This document shows, piece after piece, positions 42,599 through 51,600 of a stretch of 64,000 nt of DNA. The notes beneath the pieces were generated by a model that searched no databases, was not told the origin of the DNA, and saw only the letters and a program-made list of their open reading frames with translations. The stretch's first letter is position 1. The number at the start of each line of letters is the position of its first letter. The DNA lies in assembly GCF_016863655.1 (NCBI RefSeq), contig NZ_BOPH01000143.1:1-64000 (forward strand), in the 5' to 3' direction. The position numbers were made by a program, and so were the translations under genes. This DNA comes from Virgisporangium ochraceum (lineage in GTDB: Bacteria; Actinomycetota; Actinomycetes; Mycobacteriales; Micromonosporaceae).

Positions 42599-45138
42599 CA
42601 GAGGTCGCAGTGCGGTGAGTCCGGGTCCTCGAGGTGGGCCCGGACCAGTGCCGCCTGGGGTGCCCCCAGGTCGGCGAAGATCGTCAGCGCCGCCCGCCAC
42701 GCCGACCGGTCGCCGGTCGCGTGGGCGAGCCCGTCGAGGGCCAGCGCCTCCTGCATCCGGAACCGGCCGGCCCGGGCGAGGTCGCGGGCCAGCCGGAACG
42801 GCGCCTCGGCGGGCGCGCCGACGCGTAGCGACGTCTCGCCGATGCCGAGCAGGATCCCCCGTTCGGCCGCCGTGCTCCCGGCGTGCCGGGCCATCGTCAG
42901 GGCCCGGTGGTGGTGCGCGAGGGCCTCGGCGGGCCGGCCGAGGCGGCCCTCGGTGAGGGCGAGGTTGTTCAGCCCCACGGCGACGATGCGGGAGTGGTCG
43001 TGCTCGATGGCCAGCGCGCGGCGCAGGTACCCGGCCGCCTCGGCGTCGCGGTGCATCAGGTGGGCGAGCATGCCGAGGCTGGTCAGCGCCGCCGCGCGCA
43101 GGCCCGGGTCGTCGGTCGTGGGCAGGATGGCCGCGAAGTGCGCCATGCCGGCGGCAAGGTCGCCGGTCCACATCGCCCGGGTGCCGAGGCCGAACCGCAG
43201 CAGGGTGGCGCCGGCGGCGTCGGCGTGGAGCAGCGCGTGGTCGGCGGCGCGGAGCCAGTCGGCGAACAGGCCGCGGTGCTCGAAGTACGGCCGTAACGCG
43301 TGGGCGAGCCGCCAGTCGTGCACGGTGGTGGCCAGCGCCACCAGGGCCGGCCGTTCGGCGTCGAGCCAGTCCAGCGCGCGGTCGACGCCGGGATCGCGGC
43401 CGTCGGCGACGCGGGCGGTGGCGGCGGTCGCCGCGTCGAGGTAGTGGTCGTACAGACGCGCCCGGGCGGTGGTGACCTCGTCCGGGTCGCACAGCGTGCG
43501 GGCGTACCCGCGGAGCAGGTCGTGGAACGAGTAGCGGCCCGCCGCCGGCTGGGTGAGCAGGTGCAGGTCGACCAGCGACTCCAGCATCGGCTCCACGTCG
43601 GTGAGTCCGGTCAGCGCGGCGGCCGAGCCGGCGTCGAAGTCGGCGCCGGGGTGGTGGCCGAGCAGCCGGAACAGGCGGTGCCGGCCGCCGTCGAGGCAGC
43701 CGGTCGACAACGCGAACGCCGGTTCCACGCCCCGGTCGGCGAGCGTCAGCTCCCCCAGCCCGCCGGTCGACAGCCGCCGTTCCAGCGCCGCCACCGTCCA
43801 CATCGGACGGTGGGCGAGCCGGGCGCCGGCGATGCGGATCGCCAGCGGCAGGCGCCCGCACAGGTCGACCACCCGGGCGGCCGCGGCGGGTTCGTCCCGG
43901 ACCCGGTCGGCGCCGGCGACCGCCGCCAGCAGGTCCAGCGCGTCGGTCCGGGGCGGCACGTCGAGCGAGAGCACCGTGGCGCCGTCGAGCCCGCCGAGTC
44001 GCCGCCGGCTGGTCACGATCGCGCGGCACCCCGACGTGCCCGGCAGCAGTGGACGGACCTGCTCCGCGCTCTCGGCGTTGTCGAGCACCACCAGCACGCG
44101 CCGGCCGGCGAGCTCGGCGCGCCACCGGGCGGTGCGCGCGGCGAGGCCGTCGGGAACGTCGTCGGGCTGCACGCCGAGCATGCGCAGCAGCAGGTCGAGG
44201 GCGGCCCCGGCGTCGAGCGGCCGCCCGCCGGGGGTGTGCGCGCGCAGGTCGCAGAACAGCTGCCCGTCGGGGTAGGCGTCGGCGAGACGGTGCGCGGCGT
44301 GCACCGCGAGCGCGGTCTTGCCGACCCCGGCCATGCCGTCGATCGCGGTGATGGCGGCCGCCGCGCGCAGGCTCGCCTCCTCCGCGGCGCGGCCGCGGAA
44401 GTCGGGGAGGTCGTACGGCAGCGTCGTGGTCGCTGTGGAGGGGGGACGCGCGTGAGGCCGCCTCGGGTACGTCCGGAGCAGCCGTTGATGGGTCTCCGCG
44501 AGCTCGGGTCCCGGATCCACGCCCAGCTCGTCCGCGAGGAGAGCACGGGTCCGGGCGAACAGCGTCAACGCGTCCGCGCGGCGTCCGCACCGGTCGAGCG
44601 CGACCATCAGGCGGACGCAGAGGGTCTCCCGCAACGGGTGCTCCCGCACCGCCGCGGTGAGCCCGGCCACGGCGGCGGCCGCGTCGCCGGCCGCGAGCCG
44701 CCGGTCGGCGAGCGTTTCGACGGCCGCGAGCCGGCGCTCGTCGAGCGCCGCGGCACGGGCCCGGACCACCCGGCTGTCGATGCCGGCGAGGGCCGGTCCG
44801 CGCCAGAGCGCCAGCGCAGCCTCCTCGTTGCCGGCGGCGAGCAGCCCGGCGAACGTGTGCGCGTCGAGGGTGCCGGGTTCGATGCGGTACCCGGGCCCGT
44901 CGGTGCCGATCGCGCCCGGCAGCCTCCCGCGCAGCCCGGCGACCAGCTTGTGCACCTGGTGCCGGGCCGTGGCGGGCTCCTCCCCGTCCCACGCCACCCC
45001 GATCAACGCCTCGACGGTGACCACCCGGTGCGCGTCGAGCAGGAGCGCGGCGAGCACCTTGGCGGGCTGCCGCCCACCGACGTGCACCCGGCGCCCCGCG
45101 CTCCAGACCTCCAGCGGACCGAGGACCCGGAACTCCAT
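42595..45138 (-). CDS. AfsR/SARP-type transcriptional regulator with BTAD, NB-ARC and TPR domains
   Basis: 847 aa. Residues 1-90 are an OmpR-like winged helix (MEFRVLGPLEVW, VGGRQPAKVLAALLLDAH). Residues about 95-245 are the bacterial transcriptional activation domain (ALTLFARTRALLADELGVDPG). An NB-ARC NTPase follows, with Walker A GMAGVGKT near residue 265 and LVVLDNAES. TPR-like helices fill the last 350 residues. Such proteins switch on nearby secondary-metabolite or signalling genes when ligand and ATP are bound. It is divergent from the caspase gene with 139 bp between, so it is a candidate regulator of that operon. The ATG at 45138 follows TAGCGT by 8 nt. Confidence 0.92.
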   Translation of the reverse strand: MEFRVLGPLEVWSAGRRVHVGGRQPAKVLAALLLDAHRVVTVEALIGVAWDGEEPATARHQVHKLVAGLRGRLPGAIGTDGPGYRIEPGTLDAHTFAGLLAAGNEEAALALWRGPALAGIDSRVVRARAAALDERRLAAVETLADRRLAAGDAAAAVAGLTAAVREHPLRETLCVRLMVALDRCGRRADALTLFARTRALLADELGVDPGPELAETHQRLLRTYPRRPHARPPSTATTTLPYDLPDFRGRAAEEASLRAAAAITAIDGMAGVGKTALAVHAAHRLADAYPDGQLFCDLRAHTPGGRPLDAGAALDLLLRMLGVQPDDVPDGLAARTARWRAELAGRRVLVVLDNAESAEQVRPLLPGTSGCRAIVTSRRRLGGLDGATVLSLDVPPRTDALDLLAAVAGADRVRDEPAAAARVVDLCGRLPLAIRIAGARLAHRPMWTVAALERRLSTGGLGELTLADRGVEPAFALSTGCLDGGRHRLFRLLGHHPGADFDAGSAAALTGLTDVEPMLESLVDLHLLTQPAAGRYSFHDLLRGYARTLCDPDEVTTARARLYDHYLDAATAATARVADGRDPGVDRALDWLDAERPALVALATTVHDWRLAHALRPYFEHRGLFADWLRAADHALLHADAAGATLLRFGLGTRAMWTGDLAAGMAHFAAILPTTDDPGLRAAALTSLGMLAHLMHRDAEAAGYLRRALAIEHDHSRIVAVGLNNLALTEGRLGRPAEALAHHHRALTMARHAGSTAAERGILLGIGETSLRVGAPAEAPFRLARDLARAGRFRMQEALALDGLAHATGDRSAWRAALTIFADLGAPQAALVRAHLEDPDSPHCDLC

Positions 45139-45145
45139 CCGCGTC

Positions 45146-45151
45146 ACGCTA
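45146..45151 (-). promoter_or_regulatory. Putative -10 box (TAGCGT) of the AfsR-like gene
   Basis: TAGCGT on the minus strand ends 8 nt before the ATG at 45138. Confidence 0.4.
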
Positions 45152-45264
45152 CCGGCGCCACGGCCCGGTGCCGGTTCCCGCGTCCGACCTGCCGCCGAAA
45201 CGGTCACGAACCGCAACCGGTGTCGATGTAACCGGGTTCGCCCGTGGTGAGTCGTCCCCTCGGC

Positions 45265-45270
45265 TACGGT
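45265..45270 (+). promoter_or_regulatory. Putative -10 box (TACGGT) of the caspase gene
   Basis: TACGGT ends 8 nt before the GTG at 45278. No Shine-Dalgarno is seen, so the caspase-peptide-hydroxylase operon probably starts with a leaderless gene. Confidence 0.45.
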
Positions 45271-45277
45271 TCTGTCC

Positions 45278-46417
45278 GTGCCCAGGGACCTCTCCCCCAT
45301 CACACGTCCCCCCGCCGACGCCGTTCCCCCCGACGTGCGTGACGCCGTCGCCGTGGTGGTGGGCATCGACCGCTACGGCGACGAGCCCCGCTGGGACCTG
45401 GCCGGCCCGGTCGCCGACGCGGCGCGCTTCGCGGAGTGGTTCCGGTCGGTCGGCGTCCCCGAGATCACGGTGCTGGCCTCTCCCGTTCCGTCCGGCCTTC
45501 CGGACGGCGTCGAGGTGCTGCCGGCCGACCGCGCCACGGTGCGCGAGGTGCTGGTGCGCCGGCCGGCGACACAGACCCGGTCGACCCTGTTCGTGGTGTG
45601 GGGCGGCCACGGTTTCGTCGACGTGCACCGCCGGCGCCGGCTCTACTACGCCGACACGACCCCGGCCGACCCCCTCGACCTCGACCTCGACGCGCTCCTG
45701 GCCCGCTTCGCCTCCGACCGGGTGCCGCGGCTCGACCGCCAGTACTGGATCGTCGACGCGTGCCAGGTCCACGGCCCGCACGGCCCCAGCCCGCGGGTGA
45801 CCGGCCACGAGACGTTCGAGGCCGGCGACGCCGTACCCGGCCGCGCCCAGGACGTGCTGTTCGCCGCCGGCTTCGGCCAGCCCGCCCTGGACCTGGTCGC
45901 CGCACGCACCGGGGTCTTCAGCCGCGAGGTGCTGCGCGTCCTGACCGCCGACGGCGTGTCCGCCCTTCCCGACCTGCCGGCCCGCCTGCGCGCGGTGTTC
46001 AGCGACCTCCGCGCCCAGGGCCGGACCTCGCAGACGCCCACGTACCTCTGGCACCGCACCGCCACCGGCAACGAGGGGCACCTCCTGCGGCCCGCCGGTA
46101 CCGCACCCGCGCCGGCCGCCGAACCCCGCCTGACCGCCGCCGCCCTGCTTCCCGCTGTGGAGGCCCTGGAGTCGGTGCCCGAGTTCCAGAGCCCCACCGC
46201 CCGCGAGGAGATCCTCCGTCTCCTGCGCGGCCGCGTCTACACGGCCATCCCCCGCCAGCAGACGGCCAGGCTGGAGGCGGTGAGCGTCATCCGCACGTGC
46301 ATGAGGTTCCCCGGCGGTCTGGAGGAGCTGGTGGAGGCCGTGCGGTTCTTCGCGTCGGGCGACCCGTCGATGGACCGCTTCGAGGCCGCCACCCGGCGAC
46401 TCGGGGCACCCCCCTGA
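45278..46417 (+). CDS. Caspase-like (C14) protease with C-terminal effector-associated domain (EAD2-like)
   Basis: 379 aa. Residues about 20-265 form a caspase/metacaspase fold: VAVVVGIDRYGD opens it, the catalytic His111 is in VWGGHGF and Cys162 in WIVDACQ. Residues about 288-376 are an all-helical module (ALLPAVEALESVPEFQS..., CMRFPGGLEELVEAVRFF) resembling effector-associated domain 2, a death-like adaptor described in bacterial NTPase-controlled conflict systems. The VMAP-like protein at 53881 has a similar module near its N-terminus, so the two may pair. It is probably a protease held inactive until triggered. The first gene of a plus-strand operon with the peptide and HExxH genes. Confidence 0.88.
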   Translation: MPRDLSPITRPPADAVPPDVRDAVAVVVGIDRYGDEPRWDLAGPVADAARFAEWFRSVGVPEITVLASPVPSGLPDGVEVLPADRATVREVLVRRPATQTRSTLFVVWGGHGFVDVHRRRRLYYADTTPADPLDLDLDALLARFASDRVPRLDRQYWIVDACQVHGPHGPSPRVTGHETFEAGDAVPGRAQDVLFAAGFGQPALDLVAARTGVFSREVLRVLTADGVSALPDLPARLRAVFSDLRAQGRTSQTPTYLWHRTATGNEGHLLRPAGTAPAPAAEPRLTAAALLPAVEALESVPEFQSPTAREEILRLLRGRVYTAIPRQQTARLEAVSVIRTCMRFPGGLEELVEAVRFFASGDPSMDRFEAATRRLGAPP

Positions 46418-46522
46418 TGGGTGTAATTCGCACCCGACACGTTGCACACCCCACCCGTTTTTCCCGCAGTGTTCATGGCAGGATGAGCCCCGTCTGCCGT
46501 GCGAACGGGCGAAGGGGCCTGG

Positions 46523-46744
46523 GTGATTGGCGTGCCGAGGGAAGGCATCGAGTCTGAGCTGCTCGATTTATCCAGGGTCACCATCGCGATGCTGAGGTCA
46601 GCGGATTCGGCTGATCTCGACGCGGCTTCCGCCCGGGTGGCGGCGCGGATAGCCGACTCCCTGGGCAGCATCAGCGGGTACCAGGGCTCGTTCTCCGGAC
46701 AGATGCGGCCTTCCGAGGAAGCACCGGCAGACAGTGCCGGCTGA
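46523..46744 (+). CDS. Short peptide, candidate precursor or adaptor for the HExxH protein
   Basis: 73 aa from the GTG at 46523, which has GAAGGGG about 7 nt upstream; a GTG at 46499 would add 8 residues. A leader-like amphipathic part (ESELLDLSRVTIAML...ARVAARIADS) is followed by a Gly/Ser/aromatic core LGSISGYQGSFSGQ and a Pro/Glu/Ala tail. The leader resembles those of FxSxx-COOH peptides, which occur with HExxH proteins in actinomycetes. However, the peptide does not end in FxSxx and no radical SAM maturase is in the window. The next gene starts 11 nt inside this one. A small regulatory protein is the alternative. Confidence 0.6.
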   Translation: MIGVPREGIESELLDLSRVTIAMLRSADSADLDAASARVAARIADSLGSISGYQGSFSGQMRPSEEAPADSAG

Positions 46745-48602
46745 CGACGTCGCCCTGCTCGGCTCGCGTCACCGGGTCTCACCTGACGACTTCGAGTCGC
46801 TCGCGCGCGGCGTCGGCGACGAGGACGTGGTCGCCGCCCTCTGGCAGTCCGAACGGAGCTGGCGGCTGACGGTGGTGCGTCGCCTGCTGGAGTCCGACAC
46901 CGACGGGATCATGGCGACCGGTCCCCTGCCGGGGCTGGACGTCGCGTGGGCGGTGCTGGTCCGGGCCGACGAGCGCGACCCCGACGTCACGGAGGAACTG
47001 CTCGCCCGGCCCGAGGTCGGCATCTGGGCCGCGCACACGCTGCGGCGCGTGCAGACGGCCCCGTTCTCCGACGTTCCGCTCTGGGTCGACCTCGGGTACG
47101 TGCACGCTCTCGCCGCGGCGGCCGCGATCCGCACCGGCCTGACGGTCGAGCTCGACATCCCCGTCCGCAACGGCACCGCGGTCGTTCCGACGGTGGGCGC
47201 GGCCGTGGCGCCGTCCGACGCCCGGTTCGGTACGGCCCCGTTCGGTACCGCCCGGGTCCACAGCGGCACGGGCGAGATCACCTTTGCCGGTGCCACGGTA
47301 CGGATCGGCGCGGGACGTCCGGGGTGGAGCGAGGCCGTCCGGGTCGATACGTCGGCCGACGGAATCGACCTCCGGGTGGATCTCGCCGACCGCGACGTCT
47401 ACCGCGACCTGCGGGGCCCGGCCGTTCCCCGCCCGCTGGACACGGCCGAGGTCGACCGGTGGCGCAGCGTCGTCGGCGAGGCGTGGGCGATCCTCGTCCG
47501 CGACCACGAGCCGGCCGCGCGGGCGATCGCGGCCGGGCTGCGCGTGTTGGCTCCCGTCGCCGCGAAGGAGCCGTTCCGTCAGCTGTCCGCGTCGGGCGGC
47601 GAGGCGTTCGGCGGGGTGCTGCTGTCGTTCCCCGACGACGCGACACAGCTCGCGGTGACGCTCGTCCACGAGTTCCAGCACCAGAAACTCGGCGCGCTGC
47701 TCCACCTGCTGACCCTGACCCGGGAGGTACCGACGACCCGGTACTACGCCGGGTGGCGCGACGATCCGCGGCCGGCCAGCGGCCTTCTCCAGGGTGCGTA
47801 CGCCTTCGCCGGAGTCACCGGGTTCTGGCTCGTCCACCGCACCCGGTGCGAGCCGGCGCAGGTGGCGCTGGCCCAGTTCGAGTTCGCCCTGTGGCGTCAG
47901 CAGACCCACCTGGTGCTGCGGACCCTGCTCGCGTCGGGACAGCTGACCGGGCACGGCGAACGGCTGACGGGAACCCTCCTCGACCAGGTCGAGGACTACC
48001 TGCGCCAACCGGTGCCGCGGGCGGAGTACGCCCTGGCCACCGATCTGGCACTCGACCACGCGGCGCTGTGGCGGGCGCACAACGTCGTCGTGCCCGACGC
48101 CGCCGTCGCCGACCTGGTCTCCGCCCGTGAGCGCGGCGCGCCGGCGCCGGTTCCCGACCGGTCCTCGCTGGCCGTTCGCGCGGTACCCGACGTGGGCCTG
48201 CTCGACGCACGCGCGGTGCTCGCCCGGTACCGCCTGACCCGGCCCTCGACCTTCGACCTGTTCCGCGCCGATCCGGGCACGGTTGGCCGCACCGTGACCG
48301 GCGCGTCCGCCGCCGACGTCGCGTGGGTGGCGGGCGACCGGGAGCTGGCGTACCGGGGCTACCTGGATCAGCTCTCCGCCGCGCCCGACGACATCCACAG
48401 CCTGGTCGGGCTCGGCCTGTCCCGGCCCGGTCGGCCGACCGACCCGGCCGCCCGGGCGCTGATCGGCCGGCCCGAGCTGGTCCGGGCGGTCATGGCCCGG
48501 TCGACCCCGTCCACCCCGGCCGACGTCGTCGACGTCGCCCGCTGGATCGGCGCGCACCTGCCACCGGCCGACCCCGAGCCGGTGGGGTGGACGGCGGTCT
48601 GA
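46734..48602 (+). CDS. HExxH-motif protein, putative alpha-ketoglutarate-dependent peptide beta-hydroxylase
   Basis: 622 aa, no signal peptide or membrane segment. HEFQHQKLGALLHLL (His312, Glu313, His316) is the HExxH metal site. The surrounding order, LSFPDDATQLAVTLVHE before it and YYAGWRDDPRPASGLLQGAYAF after it, matches the actinomycete HExxH family (TIGR04267 type). Members of that family have been assigned as Fe/alpha-ketoglutarate peptide hydroxylases and are often paired with FxSxx-COOH peptides. A zinc protease is the older alternative reading of the motif. The GTG start overlaps the peptide gene by 11 bp, so the two are translationally coupled. It converges on the NB-ARC/TPR gene with 9 nt between. 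Confidence 0.82.
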   Translation: MPADDVALLGSRHRVSPDDFESLARGVGDEDVVAALWQSERSWRLTVVRRLLESDTDGIMATGPLPGLDVAWAVLVRADERDPDVTEELLARPEVGIWAAHTLRRVQTAPFSDVPLWVDLGYVHALAAAAAIRTGLTVELDIPVRNGTAVVPTVGAAVAPSDARFGTAPFGTARVHSGTGEITFAGATVRIGAGRPGWSEAVRVDTSADGIDLRVDLADRDVYRDLRGPAVPRPLDTAEVDRWRSVVGEAWAILVRDHEPAARAIAAGLRVLAPVAAKEPFRQLSASGGEAFGGVLLSFPDDATQLAVTLVHEFQHQKLGALLHLLTLTREVPTTRYYAGWRDDPRPASGLLQGAYAFAGVTGFWLVHRTRCEPAQVALAQFEFALWRQQTHLVLRTLLASGQLTGHGERLTGTLLDQVEDYLRQPVPRAEYALATDLALDHAALWRAHNVVVPDAAVADLVSARERGAPAPVPDRSSLAVRAVPDVGLLDARAVLARYRLTRPSTFDLFRADPGTVGRTVTGASAADVAWVAGDRELAYRGYLDQLSAAPDDIHSLVGLGLSRPGRPTDPAARALIGRPELVRAVMARSTPSTPADVVDVARWIGAHLPPADPEPVGWTAV

Positions 48603-48611
48603 CGCCCGGGG

Positions 48612-51600
48612 TCAGAGCGGCAGCGGGTCGATGTCGCAGTTGGCCCGGACGCCCTGGCCCGCGGCGATCGTGGCCGGGTGCTCGGCGCCGAGAACGCTCA
48701 TGAACCGCGTCATCGTGTCGTCCTGCATGGTCACCGCCTCGGCCACCCGGCCGATCGCGCGCTGGTCGAGGCTCAGGTTCAGGGCGCACGACAACGTCGT
48801 CGGGTGGTTGCTGCCGAGCAGCTCGCGGCAGCGGCGGAGCAGGTCGAGGTCGAGGTCGTAGGCGGCCGTGTGGTCGCCGAGCGCGGCATGGTCGCTGGCG
48901 AGGTTGATGCCGCTGGACAGGACGAGAGCGTGCCGCTCGCCGAGGCGTTCGGCCAGCACCCGGTACGCCCGCTCGCTCAACGCGCGCGCCTCGGCGACCT
49001 GTCCGGTGAGCCGGAGAGTGACAGCGTGATCGACCTCGGCACCAGCGGTGTGTGGGTGAGTAGCACGGTACAGAGCCCGCAGGCTCTCCACCGCCGCCTG
49101 ACCGGCCTCCAGCGCGCCGTCGAGGTCCCCCGTGACCCGCATGTCGATCGAGGACGTCAGCTTCGCCAGCACGGTGTCGGGATGGCTGTCGCCGAACCGG
49201 TATGTGTACCGACGCAGCGCGCCGGCCGAGGTCCGCAGCGCTCCCGCGAGGTCACCGGCCTTGCGGCGGAAGCTCGCCAGGCTCAGCGTCTGCAGGAGCA
49301 GATCCGGGTGGTCGTCGGTCGGGACGAGGCGGCGGGCGGTCTCGACCACGGTCTCCTGCTGGTTGACCGCCGTCACCCAGTCGCCGAGTTCGCGGCGGTC
49401 GAGGTTGATGCCGCCGAAGGTGTCCAGGGTGATGAGGTGGTCCGTTCCGTACATGAGGATGAGGCGCCGGTAGGTCTGTTCGTCCAGTTGCAACGCCCGG
49501 CCGTACAGGCCCGAGTGGCGCATGCTCACCGCGAGGTTGTGCGCCGCCCGCAGGGTCTCCGGGTCCTCGTCGCCGAAGTTGCGTTGCGCGCGCTCGTACA
49601 CCGTCTGGGACTGGTCGAGCGCGCTGGCGAAGTCACCGCCGACCCGGTAGTCCGCCGCCACGGCGCCGATCGCGTTGAGGGTCTCCTGGCTGTCCTCGCC
49701 GAAGGTCTCGCGGTTGAGCTCCACGGTGCGGGCGTTGATGCGGTACGCGGCCGGGAAGTCGCCGACGACGAAGTACATGTAGCCCAGCCACGACGCCATC
49801 TGCAGGGTGTCGGGGTGGTCCTCGCCCAGCGCCTCGGTCCAGGCGTCGTGGGCCCGCAGGGCGAAGTCGCGGGCACCGGTGAAGTCGCCCCAGCGCCACA
49901 GGTACTTGGCCTCGTTGAGGATCAGGGTGTGCACCCGCTCGTCGACCGAGCGCTCGGCGGCCGACGCGATGATGTGCGGGTACAGCTCGCCGAACAGGGG
50001 CCAGTTCGGGGCCTCGTCGGGGAAGGCCGGGTCGGCACCGGCCAGGAGCCGGTGTGCGGCCTGCCGCAGGGTCTCCTGGTCGTCGGCGCTCAGCTGGGCG
50101 GTGAGCACCCGCTGGGCGAGGCGGTGCATCTGGAACGAGTTCGACCGGTAGTCCATGCGGGCCAACGAGAACCGGCTGATCGACCGGATCGCCTGGTTGA
50201 GCCGGTTGTCGTTGCGCAGCACGCGGTCGAGGTCGGGGTGCACGCTGGCCCGGCCGGCCCGTTGGAGCAGGGCCTTGCTGATCGGCTCCGGCGCGAGGAA
50301 CGCGACCACCTGCAGCAGCCGCAGGGCCTCCCGGTCGCGCTTCTCCACGGCGTCGAGGGCGATGTTCCAGGCGGCGGCGACGAAGTCGGGGAAGTCCTGC
50401 TCGCCCTCCACGTCGCGGAAGTCGGGCAGGATCTCGGTCAGCTTCTGCAGGTACTCGTCGGCCGGCATGTCGGTCGCGGCCCGGTAGGCGGCCGCCAGCT
50501 CGATGGCCAGCGGCAGGTCGCGCAGCGCGGCGGCCAGGCGGTCGGCGTCCTCGATGCTGAGGGCGGGGCTGCGCTTGCGGAGCATCTCGATGCTCTCGTG
50601 CCGGTCGAACACGTCGACCCGCAGGCCGTTGGCGACCTCGGTCCACGCCGCGTTGCGGGACGTGACCACGATGCTGCCGGGCCCGTGTTCCGGGAAGAAC
50701 CGCTGCACGTCCTCCGGCGACTCGGCGTTGTCGAAGATCAGCAGCCAGTTCGAGTGCGGACGGCCGATGCGCAACGCGTCGAGGACCAGGGGCACGGCGG
50801 TGTTCGCGGTCGTGGCGGAGATGTCGAGCCGCTGGGCCAGCTCGACGAGGGCCGACACGATCTGGGCCGGCCGCTCGGCCGGGATCCACCAGATCAGGTC
50901 GTAGTCCTTCAGGTGCTGGTAGACGTACTCGACCACGAGCTGCGACTTGCCCACCCCACCCGAGCCGTGCACGGCCTCCGGCAGCACCGCCGTGGTGCCG
51001 GCGCGCAGCCGGCGGTGCAGCGCGTCGAGCAGGTCGCGCCGTCCCGTGAAGTTGGGGTTCTGCGGCGGCAGGTTGTTCGCGACGGCGTTCGGCCGTCCCT
51101 CGGGTGGCGCGTCGGGCCGGCCCGCGCCGGAGTGTCCCTCTGCCGGAGCGTCAGCGTCGGGCGTGCGGAAGTCTGGCGCTTCAGGCATGGGCTGCTCCGT
51201 GGTCGGGGGGTGTTCTTCCGGGACGGGGTGTCCGTTCCCGGACGGGGGTGGTGCGCCGAGGGCGTGCCTCAGACGTCGTGCGGCGGCCAGGTGCGGTCCG
51301 CTGAGGGCCTGGTAGACGGTCAGCTCGACCCGTACGTAGGGCGCGTCGGCGGGGTCGACCACCGGGGTGTGCTCGGCGCGGGGGTCGCGCACCCGGGCGC
51401 CCATTCCGCGGACGGCCGGCACGCTCGCGGCGAGGATGTCCTCGACCAGGTGCATCACCGCGATCGTGCGGTCGCGCTGGCCCAGTGACAGCAGTCGTTC
51501 GCGCACGCCGTCGACGAACTCGTAGGTGATGGCGCCCGGCTTGCGCCGTCCCGGTGGCGGGCCGGTCGGGCGCACCAGGTCGCTGGACAGCACCTCGACC

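Noticed and set aside
39386..44992. Very long minus-strand open frame (1868 codons) across the first ABC operon
   Set aside because: It lies opposite strongly supported ATPase and permease genes and continues out of frame through the AfsR gene. Its translation is Arg/His/Asp-rich without motifs, as expected for antisense frames at this GC content.
46523..46744. Straight assignment as an FxSxx-COOH peptide
   Set aside because: The sequence does not end in Phe-x-Ser-x-x, and the usual radical SAM partner is missing. Only a looser relation is proposed.
46734..48602. HExxH protein as an ordinary zinc metalloprotease
   Set aside because: There is no signal peptide, propeptide or known protease family surroundings. 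The order of motifs and the adjacent short peptide fit the peptide-hydroxylase family better. A protease role is kept as a minor alternative.
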